This document shows, in pieces, positions 7,321-14,115 of a stretch of 22,091 nucleotides of DNA. Source of the DNA: a bacterium (lineage in GTDB: Bacteria > UBA9089 > CG2-30-40-21 > SBAY01); the NCBI GenBank assembly GCA_030018635.1, contig JASEHU010000004.1:1-22091 (forward strand), in the 5' to 3' direction. Position numbers and translations under genes: made by a program. Below the pieces are notes generated by a model. The model was not told the DNA's origin. It did no database searches and worked only from the letters and a program-made list of their open reading frames with translations. Within the stretch, counting starts at the first letter, position 1. Every line of letters begins with the position of its first letter.

Positions 7321-7484
7321 CGCCAATTCGCGTTTATTCGCGGTTAATAGTTTTTTAGCGTTGGATATGCCAAAAAAATAAATGTCCCAATTTTTTAGTA
7401 GTTTGTGCCGTAACATAAATGATACAGTTGTTTCGTGACAACCCCTTAGTAAACATTCAGGTGTAAATAAGGAGAAAGAGAGAA

Positions 7485-8093
7485 ATGGAGAAAAGAGGAA
7501 GAAGATTTTCCGTTGTAACAATCCTTGCCTTATCCTGCATATTTATTGTTTCTTACTCGGTAGCTGAAATATACCAATCCGAATTAAAAATCGCTCCGGT
7601 TAAGGTTTATGAGTCAATCCTGGAAAATTTTAAGAATAAAAAGTATGAAGAGGTTGAACGAGCCCTTTCTTATATCCAACCGGTAGTGGATACAATCAAG
7701 GTAAAATTTGGTCTGGAACTCCAACCAGAGATTCAATCTGCACTAAAGGCAAAAAGTGATAATTTCTACACAGCCATCGAAAGACTAATTTTCTATGACA
7801 TTCAAATCATATTCATTTCAATAATTGAACAAGGGAAAGGTCAATCACCGCAAAGTTTGAAACTTTGGTTCAAGATGGCTTATGCAAATTACTTATTGCT
7901 TTCCCCTATTGTTCTAAAAGATGAAAAAGGGTTTATCAGCGATCGCAAAATCAAGAAGATGTTCAAAGAGACTTATATTTGCCTGGGAAGTGAATCACCT
8001 TATGGGGAAAAAATACCACTGGATTTGGAATTGTTTAGAAAACGCTCGGATGAAATTATAGGAAATATCGTTAAGGTGTTTCCGGAGTTTTAA
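7485..8093 (+). CDS. Exported protein of unknown function
   Basis: A 202-residue protein that I do not recognise. A basic N-terminus (MEKRGRR) and a hydrophobic stretch at about 9-27 form a signal peptide, or possibly an anchor; a cut after SVA near 27 is plausible. The rest looks all-helical and amphipathic, with YESILENFKNKKYEEVERAL resembling a helical-repeat opening, and few cysteines. It is probably periplasmic. It lies 61 bases ahead of the sensor kinase on the same strand, so it may supply a periplasmic input or share its regulation; that is inference. AAGGAG lies about 10 bases before the ATG. Confidence 0.65.
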   Translation: MEKRGRRFSVVTILALSCIFIVSYSVAEIYQSELKIAPVKVYESILENFKNKKYEEVERALSYIQPVVDTIKVKFGLELQPEIQSALKAKSDNFYTAIERLIFYDIQIIFISIIEQGKGQSPQSLKLWFKMAYANYLLLSPIVLKDEKGFISDRKIKKMFKETYICLGSESPYGEKIPLDLELFRKRSDEIIGNIVKVFPEF

Positions 8094-8154
8094 GAAAGGA
8101 AACCGTAACTACTCAGGTTCACCGTCTGATTATGAAACAATGGAGTATAAAATA

Positions 8155-9735
8155 ATGAAGAGGATAAGCATAAAGACCAAATTGGCATTTTTTAGCAGTA
8201 TCTTGATGGTTGCGGTTGCGGTTGTCTTGAGCTGGTATTTTCTAACCAGTGCCTCAAATCTTCTGCATAATGAATTGAGGAAAAAAGGGATAGAGATTGT
8301 TCGCAATCTTGAGATTACCTGCAAAGAGGGAATTCTGACCAAAAACCTTTTCAAAGAACTTAACCCACTGATTGAGGCGACGATGTGTGACCAGGATATG
8401 TCCTATGTCGCCATAGTGGATAGAGAAGGTAAGGTGTTGGCTCATAGCAAACCCGAAGAAATAGGGAAGGTTTATAAGGAGGCGCTCAGCGAAAAGGCCA
8501 TTCTATCCAGAGAACCTATTTGTTTAGAGGAAACCAAAAAAATTATTGTTCTTGGTGGTTGTGTTGAAATTGGAGAAGAACAAACCCTTCTGGAGAAAAC
8601 TGGAGAATTAGAGGTAGAAAAACCAGGACCAATTGGCGCCATATTGATTGGAATTTCATTAGAAAATCTTTATCTCAAGATGAATAACATCTTAAAGATT
8701 AGCCTGCCGATAACCATAGGGTTGATAATAATTGGGATTATTTTTGCCTTTTTGTTTTCTGCAAGAATAACCAATCCGATTTCTACTCTAACCAAAATTT
8801 CTCATGCAATTAGCGAGGGTGATTTAAAAAAACGCGTTGAGGTTAAAACTAACGATGAGATTGGGGAATTAGCCGTTACATTTAATCAGATGACAGAAAA
8901 TCTGAAAAAGGCGATGGATGAACTTGAACTTGAAAAGCAATCATTAGAACAAAAAGTCCATGAAAGAACACAGGAGTTGGAAGAGACAAATATCAAACTA
9001 AAAACACACACAGAGGAACTTGAAGCCGTTAATAAAGAGCTTGATTCCTTCACCTACTCTGCCTCACATGACTTGAAAGAGCCTTTAAGAGGGATACAGT
9101 CCTTCAGTCAATTCATTTTAGAGGATTATGCGGATAAATTAGACGATACGGGAAAGGATTATCTTAAAAGGCTCTGTGCCTTGGCTAACCGAATGAAATC
9201 CTTAATTGATAATTTGCTTGCCCTGTCCAGAATTTCACGGATAAAAAATCCTTATACCTGTGTAGATGCAAATAAACTTGTTCAGGAGATTCTAAAGCCA
9301 TTAAAACCAATAATCGAAGAAAAAAATGTAAAGATAGAAATAGATGACGAACTTCCATTTATCTTTTGTGATGAGGTAAAAATAAAACAGGTCTTCCATA
9401 ATCTTATCTCAAATGCCATTAACTATAATGATAAAAAGCAGACTGAGATTGAAATAGGAATTGAGGAAAGGCTCGTAGATGGAATATCTCAATCGGTCTT
9501 CTTTGTCAAGGATAACGGTATTGGTATTGAGGAAAAATATTTTGAGGAGATATTTGGGATATTTAAACGGTTGCATCAGGGTGATGCGTATGGTGGAGGA
9601 ACAGGGGCAGGATTGGCTATCGTTAAGCGGGTGATAACCGACCATGGGGGAAATGTGTGGGTAAAAAGCAAGTCTGGAGAGGGAAGTACCTTTTATTTTA
9701 GTCTGCCAAAAAGAGGAGAGAATAAGGAAGGATGA
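8155..9735 (+). CDS. Membrane sensor histidine kinase, HAMP plus phytochrome-type kinase core
   Basis: A 526-residue inner-membrane kinase (numbering from the ATG at 8155). Order: membrane segment about 12-33; periplasmic Cache-like sensor about 35-180, including YVAIVDREGKVLAHS; second membrane segment about 184-202; HAMP about 203-257; coiled coil 250-295; dimerisation domain with phospho-acceptor His305 in YSASHDLKEPLRG; ATPase domain with the N box HNLISNAINYN, DNGIGI and GGGTGAGLAI. The SASHDLKEPLR style is that of Cph1-like kinases, which pair with Rcp1-type regulators such as the one at 3964. I prefer the start at 8155 because GGAG lies 9 bases upstream; an in-frame ATG at 8140 has no ribosome site. 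The next genes are an MNT/HEPN pair rather than a partner regulator. Confidence 0.92.
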   Translation: MKRISIKTKLAFFSSILMVAVAVVLSWYFLTSASNLLHNELRKKGIEIVRNLEITCKEGILTKNLFKELNPLIEATMCDQDMSYVAIVDREGKVLAHSKPEEIGKVYKEALSEKAILSREPICLEETKKIIVLGGCVEIGEEQTLLEKTGELEVEKPGPIGAILIGISLENLYLKMNNILKISLPITIGLIIIGIIFAFLFSARITNPISTLTKISHAISEGDLKKRVEVKTNDEIGELAVTFNQMTENLKKAMDELELEKQSLEQKVHERTQELEETNIKLKTHTEELEAVNKELDSFTYSASHDLKEPLRGIQSFSQFILEDYADKLDDTGKDYLKRLCALANRMKSLIDNLLALSRISRIKNPYTCVDANKLVQEILKPLKPIIEEKNVKIEIDDELPFIFCDEVKIKQVFHNLISNAINYNDKKQTEIEIGIEERLVDGISQSVFFVKDNGIGIEEKYFEEIFGIFKRLHQGDAYGGGTGAGLAIVKRVITDHGGNVWVKSKSGEGSTFYFSLPKRGENKEG

Positions 9736-9789
9736 AGGAAGAGAGACGAGGAAAGGGAAACGAAAATTTAAGGCAATAGGGAGATAGAT

Positions 9790-10113
9790 ATGCAAGAAAA
9801 AGCAATCAATATAATCAAAGAAGAGTTAGAAAAGAAAGGTATTAATCTAATGAAAATTATTCTCTTTGGAAGTAGGGCAAGGGGTGATTTTAACCATGAA
9901 AGTGATTGGGATTTTTTTGTGGTAGTGGGAAAAGAGTTAAGTTTTCAAGAAAAACGAAGTATCCTTGGTGAAATATATAAAAAGTTAGCAAAACTTGAAG
10001 ATTCTTATGAGATAATTCTAAAGTCAATTTTGGGGTTTGAAAAAGTGAAAAATTTTGTAGGGTCTGTATCCTATGAAGTGGATAAAGAAGGGGTAATGAT
10101 ATGGAAGAGTTAA
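9790..10113 (+). CDS. MNT-type minimal nucleotidyltransferase (putative antitoxin)
   Basis: A 107-residue minimal nucleotidyltransferase. The motif GSRARGDFNHESDWDFFV (27-44) has the Gly-Ser pair and the catalytic acids Asp39 and Asp41 of the polymerase-beta fold. In studied HEPN/MNT pairs the MNT protein silences the HEPN RNase, in some cases by attaching AMP to it. GGGAG precedes the ATG, and the gene overlaps the HEPN gene by 13 bases. It starts 54 bases after the sensor kinase, in a purine-rich gap without an evident promoter or terminator, so it may be co-transcribed with it. Confidence 0.88.
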   Translation: MQEKAINIIKEELEKKGINLMKIILFGSRARGDFNHESDWDFFVVVGKELSFQEKRSILGEIYKKLAKLEDSYEIILKSILGFEKVKNFVGSVSYEVDKEGVMIWKS

Positions 10114-10511
10114 TAAAGAACTGGATTAAAAGGGCAGAAAGCGACATAAAAACAGCAAAAGATGAAATAAATACCGCAGAACCAGCCACGGATACTATAT
10201 GTTTTCATGCACAACAATGCGTAGAGAAATATCTCAAATCTTATCTAACACTTCACCAAAAACACTTCATGAAAACTCATAACATTGCCAAACTTATTGA
10301 ACTTTGTAAAGAGATAGACCTTGATTTTGATTTGCTTAATCAACTTAATGTGGTTGAATTAACAGAATATGCGGTAGAAATGAGATATGTTGAAGAATTT
10401 TATTTTCCTACGGTGGAGGAGGCAGAAGAAGCTATTGAAATTGCAGAAAAAGTAAAAGAATTTGTATTAGAAAAATTTAAAAACAAAGGATTGAATTATG
10501 TCAAACAGTAA
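10101..10511 (+). CDS. HEPN-domain protein (putative RNase toxin of the MNT/HEPN pair)
   Basis: A 136-residue all-helical HEPN protein (PF05168/COG1895 style). Diagnostic segments are CFHAQQCVEKYLKSYL (about 34-49), the KTHNIAKLIELC block, and YAVEMRYVEEFYFPTVEEAEEAIEIAEKVKEFV near the end. HEPN toxins cut RNA through an R-x4-6-H motif; I see KTH and RY but no textbook Arg-x4-6-His, so activity may be weak or rely on other residues. It overlaps the MNT gene upstream and also overlaps the start of the receiver-kinase gene downstream by 14 bases, so its translation is coupled to both. Confidence 0.85.
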   Translation: MEELIKNWIKRAESDIKTAKDEINTAEPATDTICFHAQQCVEKYLKSYLTLHQKHFMKTHNIAKLIELCKEIDLDFDLLNQLNVVELTEYAVEMRYVEEFYFPTVEEAEEAIEIAEKVKEFVLEKFKNKGLNYVKQ

Positions 10512-11946
10512 GCGAATTCTACTCGTAGAAGACAATCCGGATGATGTGTTTATCGTCAAAAGGATTTTAAGTAAGGCAGAAGAGGAATTTGAACTTGAGG
10601 TGGCAATTACAGGGAAAGAGGCGATAGAAAAATTCTCTAACGGGAATTTTGACTGCCTTGTGCTTGACTATAAACTCCCGGATACAAATGCCTTAGAACT
10701 ATTAAAAAATCTGTCAAAGATACGCCCCGGTATCCCGTCTATTCTCCTTACCGGATTGAAGGATGAACGACTTCTTACCGGGGCATTAAAACTCGGCGTA
10801 GTTAATTTCCTCACCAAAGACGAAATTTCCAGCGATATCCTTTCCCAGACAATCCTGAATGCCCTGTCCTCAAAACAAAAAAGCCAATTCTTAGAACAGA
10901 GAAAAGAACATATTTATGAGGGGTTAATGGACTCTATGGGGCAAGGGTTATTTGCCCTTGATGTAAATGATAATATCGTTCTTACCAATCAAAGGCTGGC
11001 TGAAATTCTAAACTATCAGGAATTTGAGTTATTGGGTAAGTCTGTCTTTAATTTAATCAATGAAAAGGATGTTGAAACCTTTCGGAATGAATATTCCAAA
11101 GTCAAATCAGGCAACAGAGCCAATTTTGAAATGTCCCTGATATCCAAAATGAAAGAAAAAATCCCGGTCTTTATTAATCAGACGCCTTTGTTTGATAACA
11201 ATGGTGTTTTTAACGGCAGCCTTTCCCTGGTGGCGGATATGACCAATTTAAAGGAGATGGAAAAAAGATTGAGGGAGGCGGAGAGATTAACTATGATGAC
11301 TCAAATTGCCTCAGAAACCGCACACGAAATCAGAAATCCATTGACTGTCATCAAAGGTGGACTCTATCTACTGAAGACGACCTTACCCAAAGAAAAAGAT
11401 ATAGATGAGCAAATTTTACGAATAGACAAGGCTGTTGATAGGGTAAATGCCCATATGGATGACCTGTTGAATCTTTCAAAACCTCCCCTGCTCAAATTAA
11501 GAACAGCGAATATAAATGACCTTATTGAGGAATCCTTAGTCGAGGTTCCACCTGAAATTCTCTCAAACATAGAAATAGTAAAGGAATTAAAAGATGAACA
11601 AGTAAATGTTGATCGAGAAAGATTGAAGCGGGTTTTTATAAACCTGGTTAAAAATGCCTCAGAATCTATGCCAGGAAAAGGGAAATTGCGAATTGCGGTC
11701 CAGCGGGTGCAAATCGAGAAAAAGGAATTTATCTCCATAACCTTTGAGGATACAGGACACGGAATCCCGGAGGAAGAATTAGAAAAGATTTTCGACCCTT
11801 TCTACACGACTAAAACTAAAGGGACAGGGTTAGGACTGGTTATCTGTAAACGAATTATCGATGCCCATCAAGGGAATCTGGAAATCCAGACTAAGGTTGG
11901 CGTTGGGACAACATTTACAGTTCAACTACCGTTTTTTACTTCTTAA
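10498..11946 (+). CDS. Receiver-PAS-histidine kinase (soluble)
   Basis: A 482-residue cytoplasmic protein without membrane segments. An N-terminal receiver domain (1-125) has Glu11/Asp12, phospho-acceptor Asp57 in LVLDYKLP, Thr85 and Lys107. A PAS domain (about 138-250, GLFALDVNDNIVLTNQ to LVADMTNLKE) follows. The kinase core has His276 in ETAHEIRNPL, the N box INLVKNASESMP, EDTGHGIP and GTGLGLVICKRI. A receiver ahead of a kinase suggests an intermediate relay that takes phosphate from another kinase, plausibly the membrane kinase at 8155, and passes the signal on after PAS sensing. AAAGGA lies before the ATG. It is the last gene of the block; a MITE-like element follows. Confidence 0.92.
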   Translation: MSNSKRILLVEDNPDDVFIVKRILSKAEEEFELEVAITGKEAIEKFSNGNFDCLVLDYKLPDTNALELLKNLSKIRPGIPSILLTGLKDERLLTGALKLGVVNFLTKDEISSDILSQTILNALSSKQKSQFLEQRKEHIYEGLMDSMGQGLFALDVNDNIVLTNQRLAEILNYQEFELLGKSVFNLINEKDVETFRNEYSKVKSGNRANFEMSLISKMKEKIPVFINQTPLFDNNGVFNGSLSLVADMTNLKEMEKRLREAERLTMMTQIASETAHEIRNPLTVIKGGLYLLKTTLPKEKDIDEQILRIDKAVDRVNAHMDDLLNLSKPPLLKLRTANINDLIEESLVEVPPEILSNIEIVKELKDEQVNVDRERLKRVFINLVKNASESMPGKGKLRIAVQRVQIEKKEFISITFEDTGHGIPEEELEKIFDPFYTTKTKGTGLGLVICKRIIDAHQGNLEIQTKVGVGTTFTVQLPFFTS

Positions 11947-11961
11947 CATAGTGAAAGGTAA

Positions 11962-12150
11962 GGGACGGTTCATTTTATCGTTTTCCCTGTGATTTCTTGC
12001 AGAAATTTGAAATTAGAAATTGGAAATTAGGGAGAAATTCAAAATCATATCTTTTCTCTTGCCAATTTCCAATTTCTAATTTCAAATTCTCATTTCAAAT
12101 TTCAAATCCATTTTTTACCCGCAAGATTTCACACTAAAGTGAACCATCCC
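11962..12150. mobile_element. MITE-like element, copy 1 (complete)
   Basis: A 189-bp non-coding element with ends GGGACGGTTCATTTTA and, on the other strand, GGGATGGTTCACTTTA. It is flanked by a perfect 8-bp duplication AAAGGTAA at 11954-11961 and 12151-12158, the mark of transposition. Inside is a perfect 25-bp inverted repeat (12004-12028 with 12064-12088) built from GAAATTAGAAATTGG-like units, around a 33-base loop (12031-12063). It has no reading frame and must have been moved by an enzyme encoded elsewhere. Confidence 0.85.
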
Positions 12151-12185
12151 AAAGGTAACAGTTCAGGGGGTATGAGCAAGGAAAA

Positions 12186-12995
12186 ATGAAGAAGGCAGTT
12201 ATCTTACTTTCCGGCGGATTAGATTCTACCACAACGCTTTATTGGGCAAAAAATCAAGGATATACTTGTGTCTGCCTGATTTTTGACTACGGCCAGCGAC
12301 ATCGGAAGGAAATCCAATGTGCCATAACAATAGCCGAGATTACAGATTGTCAATACCACATCATTAAGTTTCAATTACCCTGGTTGGGTAGCGCATTGCT
12401 TGATAAAAGGATACCCATTCCAAATTCCCCCTTACTAAAGGGGGGTAGGGGGTTGTCTCCTACAGAAATTCCATCTACCTGTGTTGTTCCATTCAATCCA
12501 AAATCCAAAATCCAAAATCCAAAATTCCAGACAGAAATTCCCTCCACCTATGTTCCAGCACGCAATACCATCTTCCTCTCCTTTGCCCTATCTTACGCAG
12601 AGGCAATTGGGGTACAAACAATACTTATTGGGGCTAATGCCCTGGATTACAGTGGTTATCCTGATTGTCGGCCTGAATATTACGAGGCATTTAAGAAGGT
12701 AGCGGCACTTGGGATTAAACAAGGCGTGGAAGGCAAACCGATAGAAATCCTTACCCCATTAATCGACAAGACGAAAGCAGAAATTGTGAAATTAGGGTTC
12801 ACCCTCAATGTCCCATTCGAATTGACCTGGTCATGCTACAAAGGTGGCACGAAACCCTGCGGAAAATGCGATAGCTGCGTATTGCGAAGTAAAGGTTTTA
12901 ACGAGGTAAAAACACAAGACCCGATAATAGCTAAGGGTTCAAGTGGTCGGCAAGAAAAAATCCTTCCTTCTTCCCTTCTCCCCTCGACCTCTTAA
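12186..12995 (+). CDS. queC: 7-cyano-7-deazaguanine synthase with an in-frame repeat insertion
   Basis: Makes preQ0 from carboxy-deazaguanine, ATP and ammonia, for queuosine in tRNA. The pyrophosphatase loop is SGGLDS (9-14), followed by FDYGQRHR (33-40), YVPARNTIFL (122-131), SGYPDCRPEY and the zinc site Cys217, Cys225, Cys228, Cys231. At 269 residues it is longer than the usual 220-240. The excess is mainly residues 81-116, between DKRIPIP and EIPSTYVPARN, two segments that are nearly adjacent in other QueC proteins. The insert is made of repeat DNA yet keeps the frame. A low-complexity C-terminal tail after about 244 also looks recently acquired. The start has AAGGAA 4-5 bases upstream. 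No other queuosine gene is in the window. Confidence 0.93.
   Translation: MKKAVILLSGGLDSTTTLYWAKNQGYTCVCLIFDYGQRHRKEIQCAITIAEITDCQYHIIKFQLPWLGSALLDKRIPIPNSPLLKGGRGLSPTEIPSTCVVPFNPKSKIQNPKFQTEIPSTYVPARNTIFLSFALSYAEAIGVQTILIGANALDYSGYPDCRPEYYEAFKKVAALGIKQGVEGKPIEILTPLIDKTKAEIVKLGFTLNVPFELTWSCYKGGTKPCGKCDSCVLRSKGFNEVKTQDPIIAKGSSGRQEKILPSSLLPSTS
12426..12533. repeat. In-frame repeat insertion within queC
   Basis: Three parts can be seen. A GC-rich hairpin: CCCCCTT (12427-12433) with AAGGGGG (12438-12444), followed by TAGGGGG. A duplicated coding segment: 12462-12491 resembles 12531-12557 (ACAGAAATTCC, then TCTACC or TCCACC), giving EIPSTCVVP and EIPSTYVP. Between the duplicates, four 7-bp TCCAAAA units (about 12499-12526). 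The 36 codons inserted leave both halves of QueC in frame. Confidence 0.75.
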
Positions 12996-13023
12996 CCCCT
13001 TAAATTCTTTTGGATTAACTTCT

Positions 13024-13995
13024 TTATTTAACACCATAATGGTTACGCCAATAATCGAGAATATCCGCCAGTGTTTTTTCGAAAGGTATAGTTGGTTGCC
13101 AGCCTGTTTTTTCACTAAACTTAGTATGGTCGCCTAATAATATGAGGACATCAGAGGGACGCATACGAGATGGGTCTTGTTTTATCTCCACCTTTATTTT
13201 AGACATAGAAAGTAATATATCTAAAACCTCTTTTATTTTATATGACTTCCCCGAACAAATATTATATACCTCACCCATATCAGCCTTTTCAAGGGATAGC
13301 CAATATGCCTTAACCATATCACGCACATCGGTATAATCTCTTTCTGCCTCAAGATTTCCTACATAGATAACAGGCTCTTTTAACCCTTTTTCGATTTCAG
13401 CAATTTGTTTAGCAAAATTTGCCTCGACAAAAACATCTCCCCGCCTGGGTCCACTATGATTAAATCCACGGGTCCTAACAATATTAAGTTTATAACTCAT
13501 ATAATATTGATATCCTAAGACATCATGGGCTACCTTACTGACACCATAAGGGCTTAAAGGTCTTAGTGGATTAGTTTCTTTTATAGGAACTTCATCCGCA
13601 TAAACCATGCCGTATTCTTCTGATGAGCCGGCAATTTGAATCTTTGTATCTAAAAGAGATGACTTACGAATAGCCTCAAATATATTTAAGGCACCTAATA
13701 TATTGGTTGTTAAGGTTTCATTAGGTGCTACCCATGAGGTAGGGACAAAACTTTGAGCCGCCAGATGGAATATTTTATCAGGCCTTACCTCCTCAATACA
13801 ATTTGTGACTGAGGATAGATCCCGTAAATCACATTCAATCAAGGTTATCTTATCTTCAATATGCTCAATATTTTCCATTCTGCTGCGCCATCTTCTGATT
13901 CCATAAACCTCTACATTGCCTTGTTCAAGCAAAAATTCAGCCATATAGCTGCCGGCAAATCCTGTAATGCCTGTAATAAGACATCGTTCTTTCAT
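13024..13995 (-). CDS. GDP-6-deoxy-D-mannose reductase / GDP-mannose dehydratase family (RMD-like)
   Basis: A 323-residue extended short-chain dehydrogenase acting on nucleotide sugars. The NAD(P)-binding loop is GITGFAGS (Gly9, Gly12, Gly15); the catalytic set is Ser124/Ser125 with Tyr150 and Lys154 in SPYGVSK. FNHSGPRRGDVFVEANFAKQIA, ERDYTDVRDMVKAYW and YNICSGKSYKIKEVLD match RMD proteins (as in D-rhamnose synthesis) better than the longer GMD (about 345-370 residues). Both families share this fold, so a dehydratase role remains possible. The preceding gene on the same strand (manC) makes the GDP-mannose precursor, supporting a surface-glycan role. AAGGAGGT lies 9 bases before the ATG. Confidence 0.85.
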   Translation of the reverse strand: MKERCLITGITGFAGSYMAEFLLEQGNVEVYGIRRWRSRMENIEHIEDKITLIECDLRDLSSVTNCIEEVRPDKIFHLAAQSFVPTSWVAPNETLTTNILGALNIFEAIRKSSLLDTKIQIAGSSEEYGMVYADEVPIKETNPLRPLSPYGVSKVAHDVLGYQYYMSYKLNIVRTRGFNHSGPRRGDVFVEANFAKQIAEIEKGLKEPVIYVGNLEAERDYTDVRDMVKAYWLSLEKADMGEVYNICSGKSYKIKEVLDILLSMSKIKVEIKQDPSRMRPSDVLILLGDHTKFSEKTGWQPTIPFEKTLADILDYWRNHYGVK

Positions 13996-14068
13996 TGTTT
14001 AAATACCTCCTTGTTTAGTAAGAAATGGTAAATGGTGATACTAAGTTGCATTCAAAGATATAGAAATG

Positions 14069-14113
14069 ATTTTGGATTGAATAAATCCAAAATCCAAAAT
14101 CTAAAATCCAAAA
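14069..14113. repeat. TCCAAAA tandem repeat with hairpin between manC and the RMD-like gene
   Basis: ATTTTGGATT (14069-14078) pairs with AATCCAAAAT (14084-14093), and four TCCAAAA-type units run 14086-14113, ending against the manC stop codon. The same 7-bp unit occurs inside queC at about 12499-12526. As RNA the hairpin could reduce read-through or protect an end. Confidence 0.65.
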
Positions 14114-14115
14114 TT

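Larger units (their letters stand above)
6566..7353 (+). repeat. Tandem array: one full GxxExxY unit and two internally deleted copies
   Basis: Three head-to-tail units each begin GTGAG/GTGAA plus AAGGAG and end with CGGTTAATAATTT or near it: unit 1 at 6566-7039 (474 bp, full gene), unit 2 at 7040-7181 (142 bp) and unit 3 at 7182-7353 (172 bp). Each is bounded by a 29-bp imperfect inverted repeat: in unit 1 6585-6613 faces 7002-7030; in unit 2 7058-7086 faces 7144-7172 (24 of 29 match). The repeat is built from a 10-bp unit near ACGCGAATAT. Units 2 and 3 have lost the same middle part of the gene, so the deletion happened once and was then copied. Confidence 0.85.

Noticed and set aside
6566..7353. 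Reading the ACGCGAAT repeats as a CRISPR array
   Set aside because: Units are unequal (474, 142, 172 bp), there are no uniform spacers and no cas genes; the repeats are copies of a gene with inverted ends.
7426..7445. Short palindrome GTTGT-TTCGTG-ACAAC before the exported-protein gene
   Set aside because: Arms of only 5 bp and no promoter next to them; expected by chance in this AT-rich sequence.
12943..13137. Possible small gene across the queC/RMD-like convergent junction
   Set aside because: It lies over two well-supported genes in other frames, has no ribosome site and no recognisable protein features.
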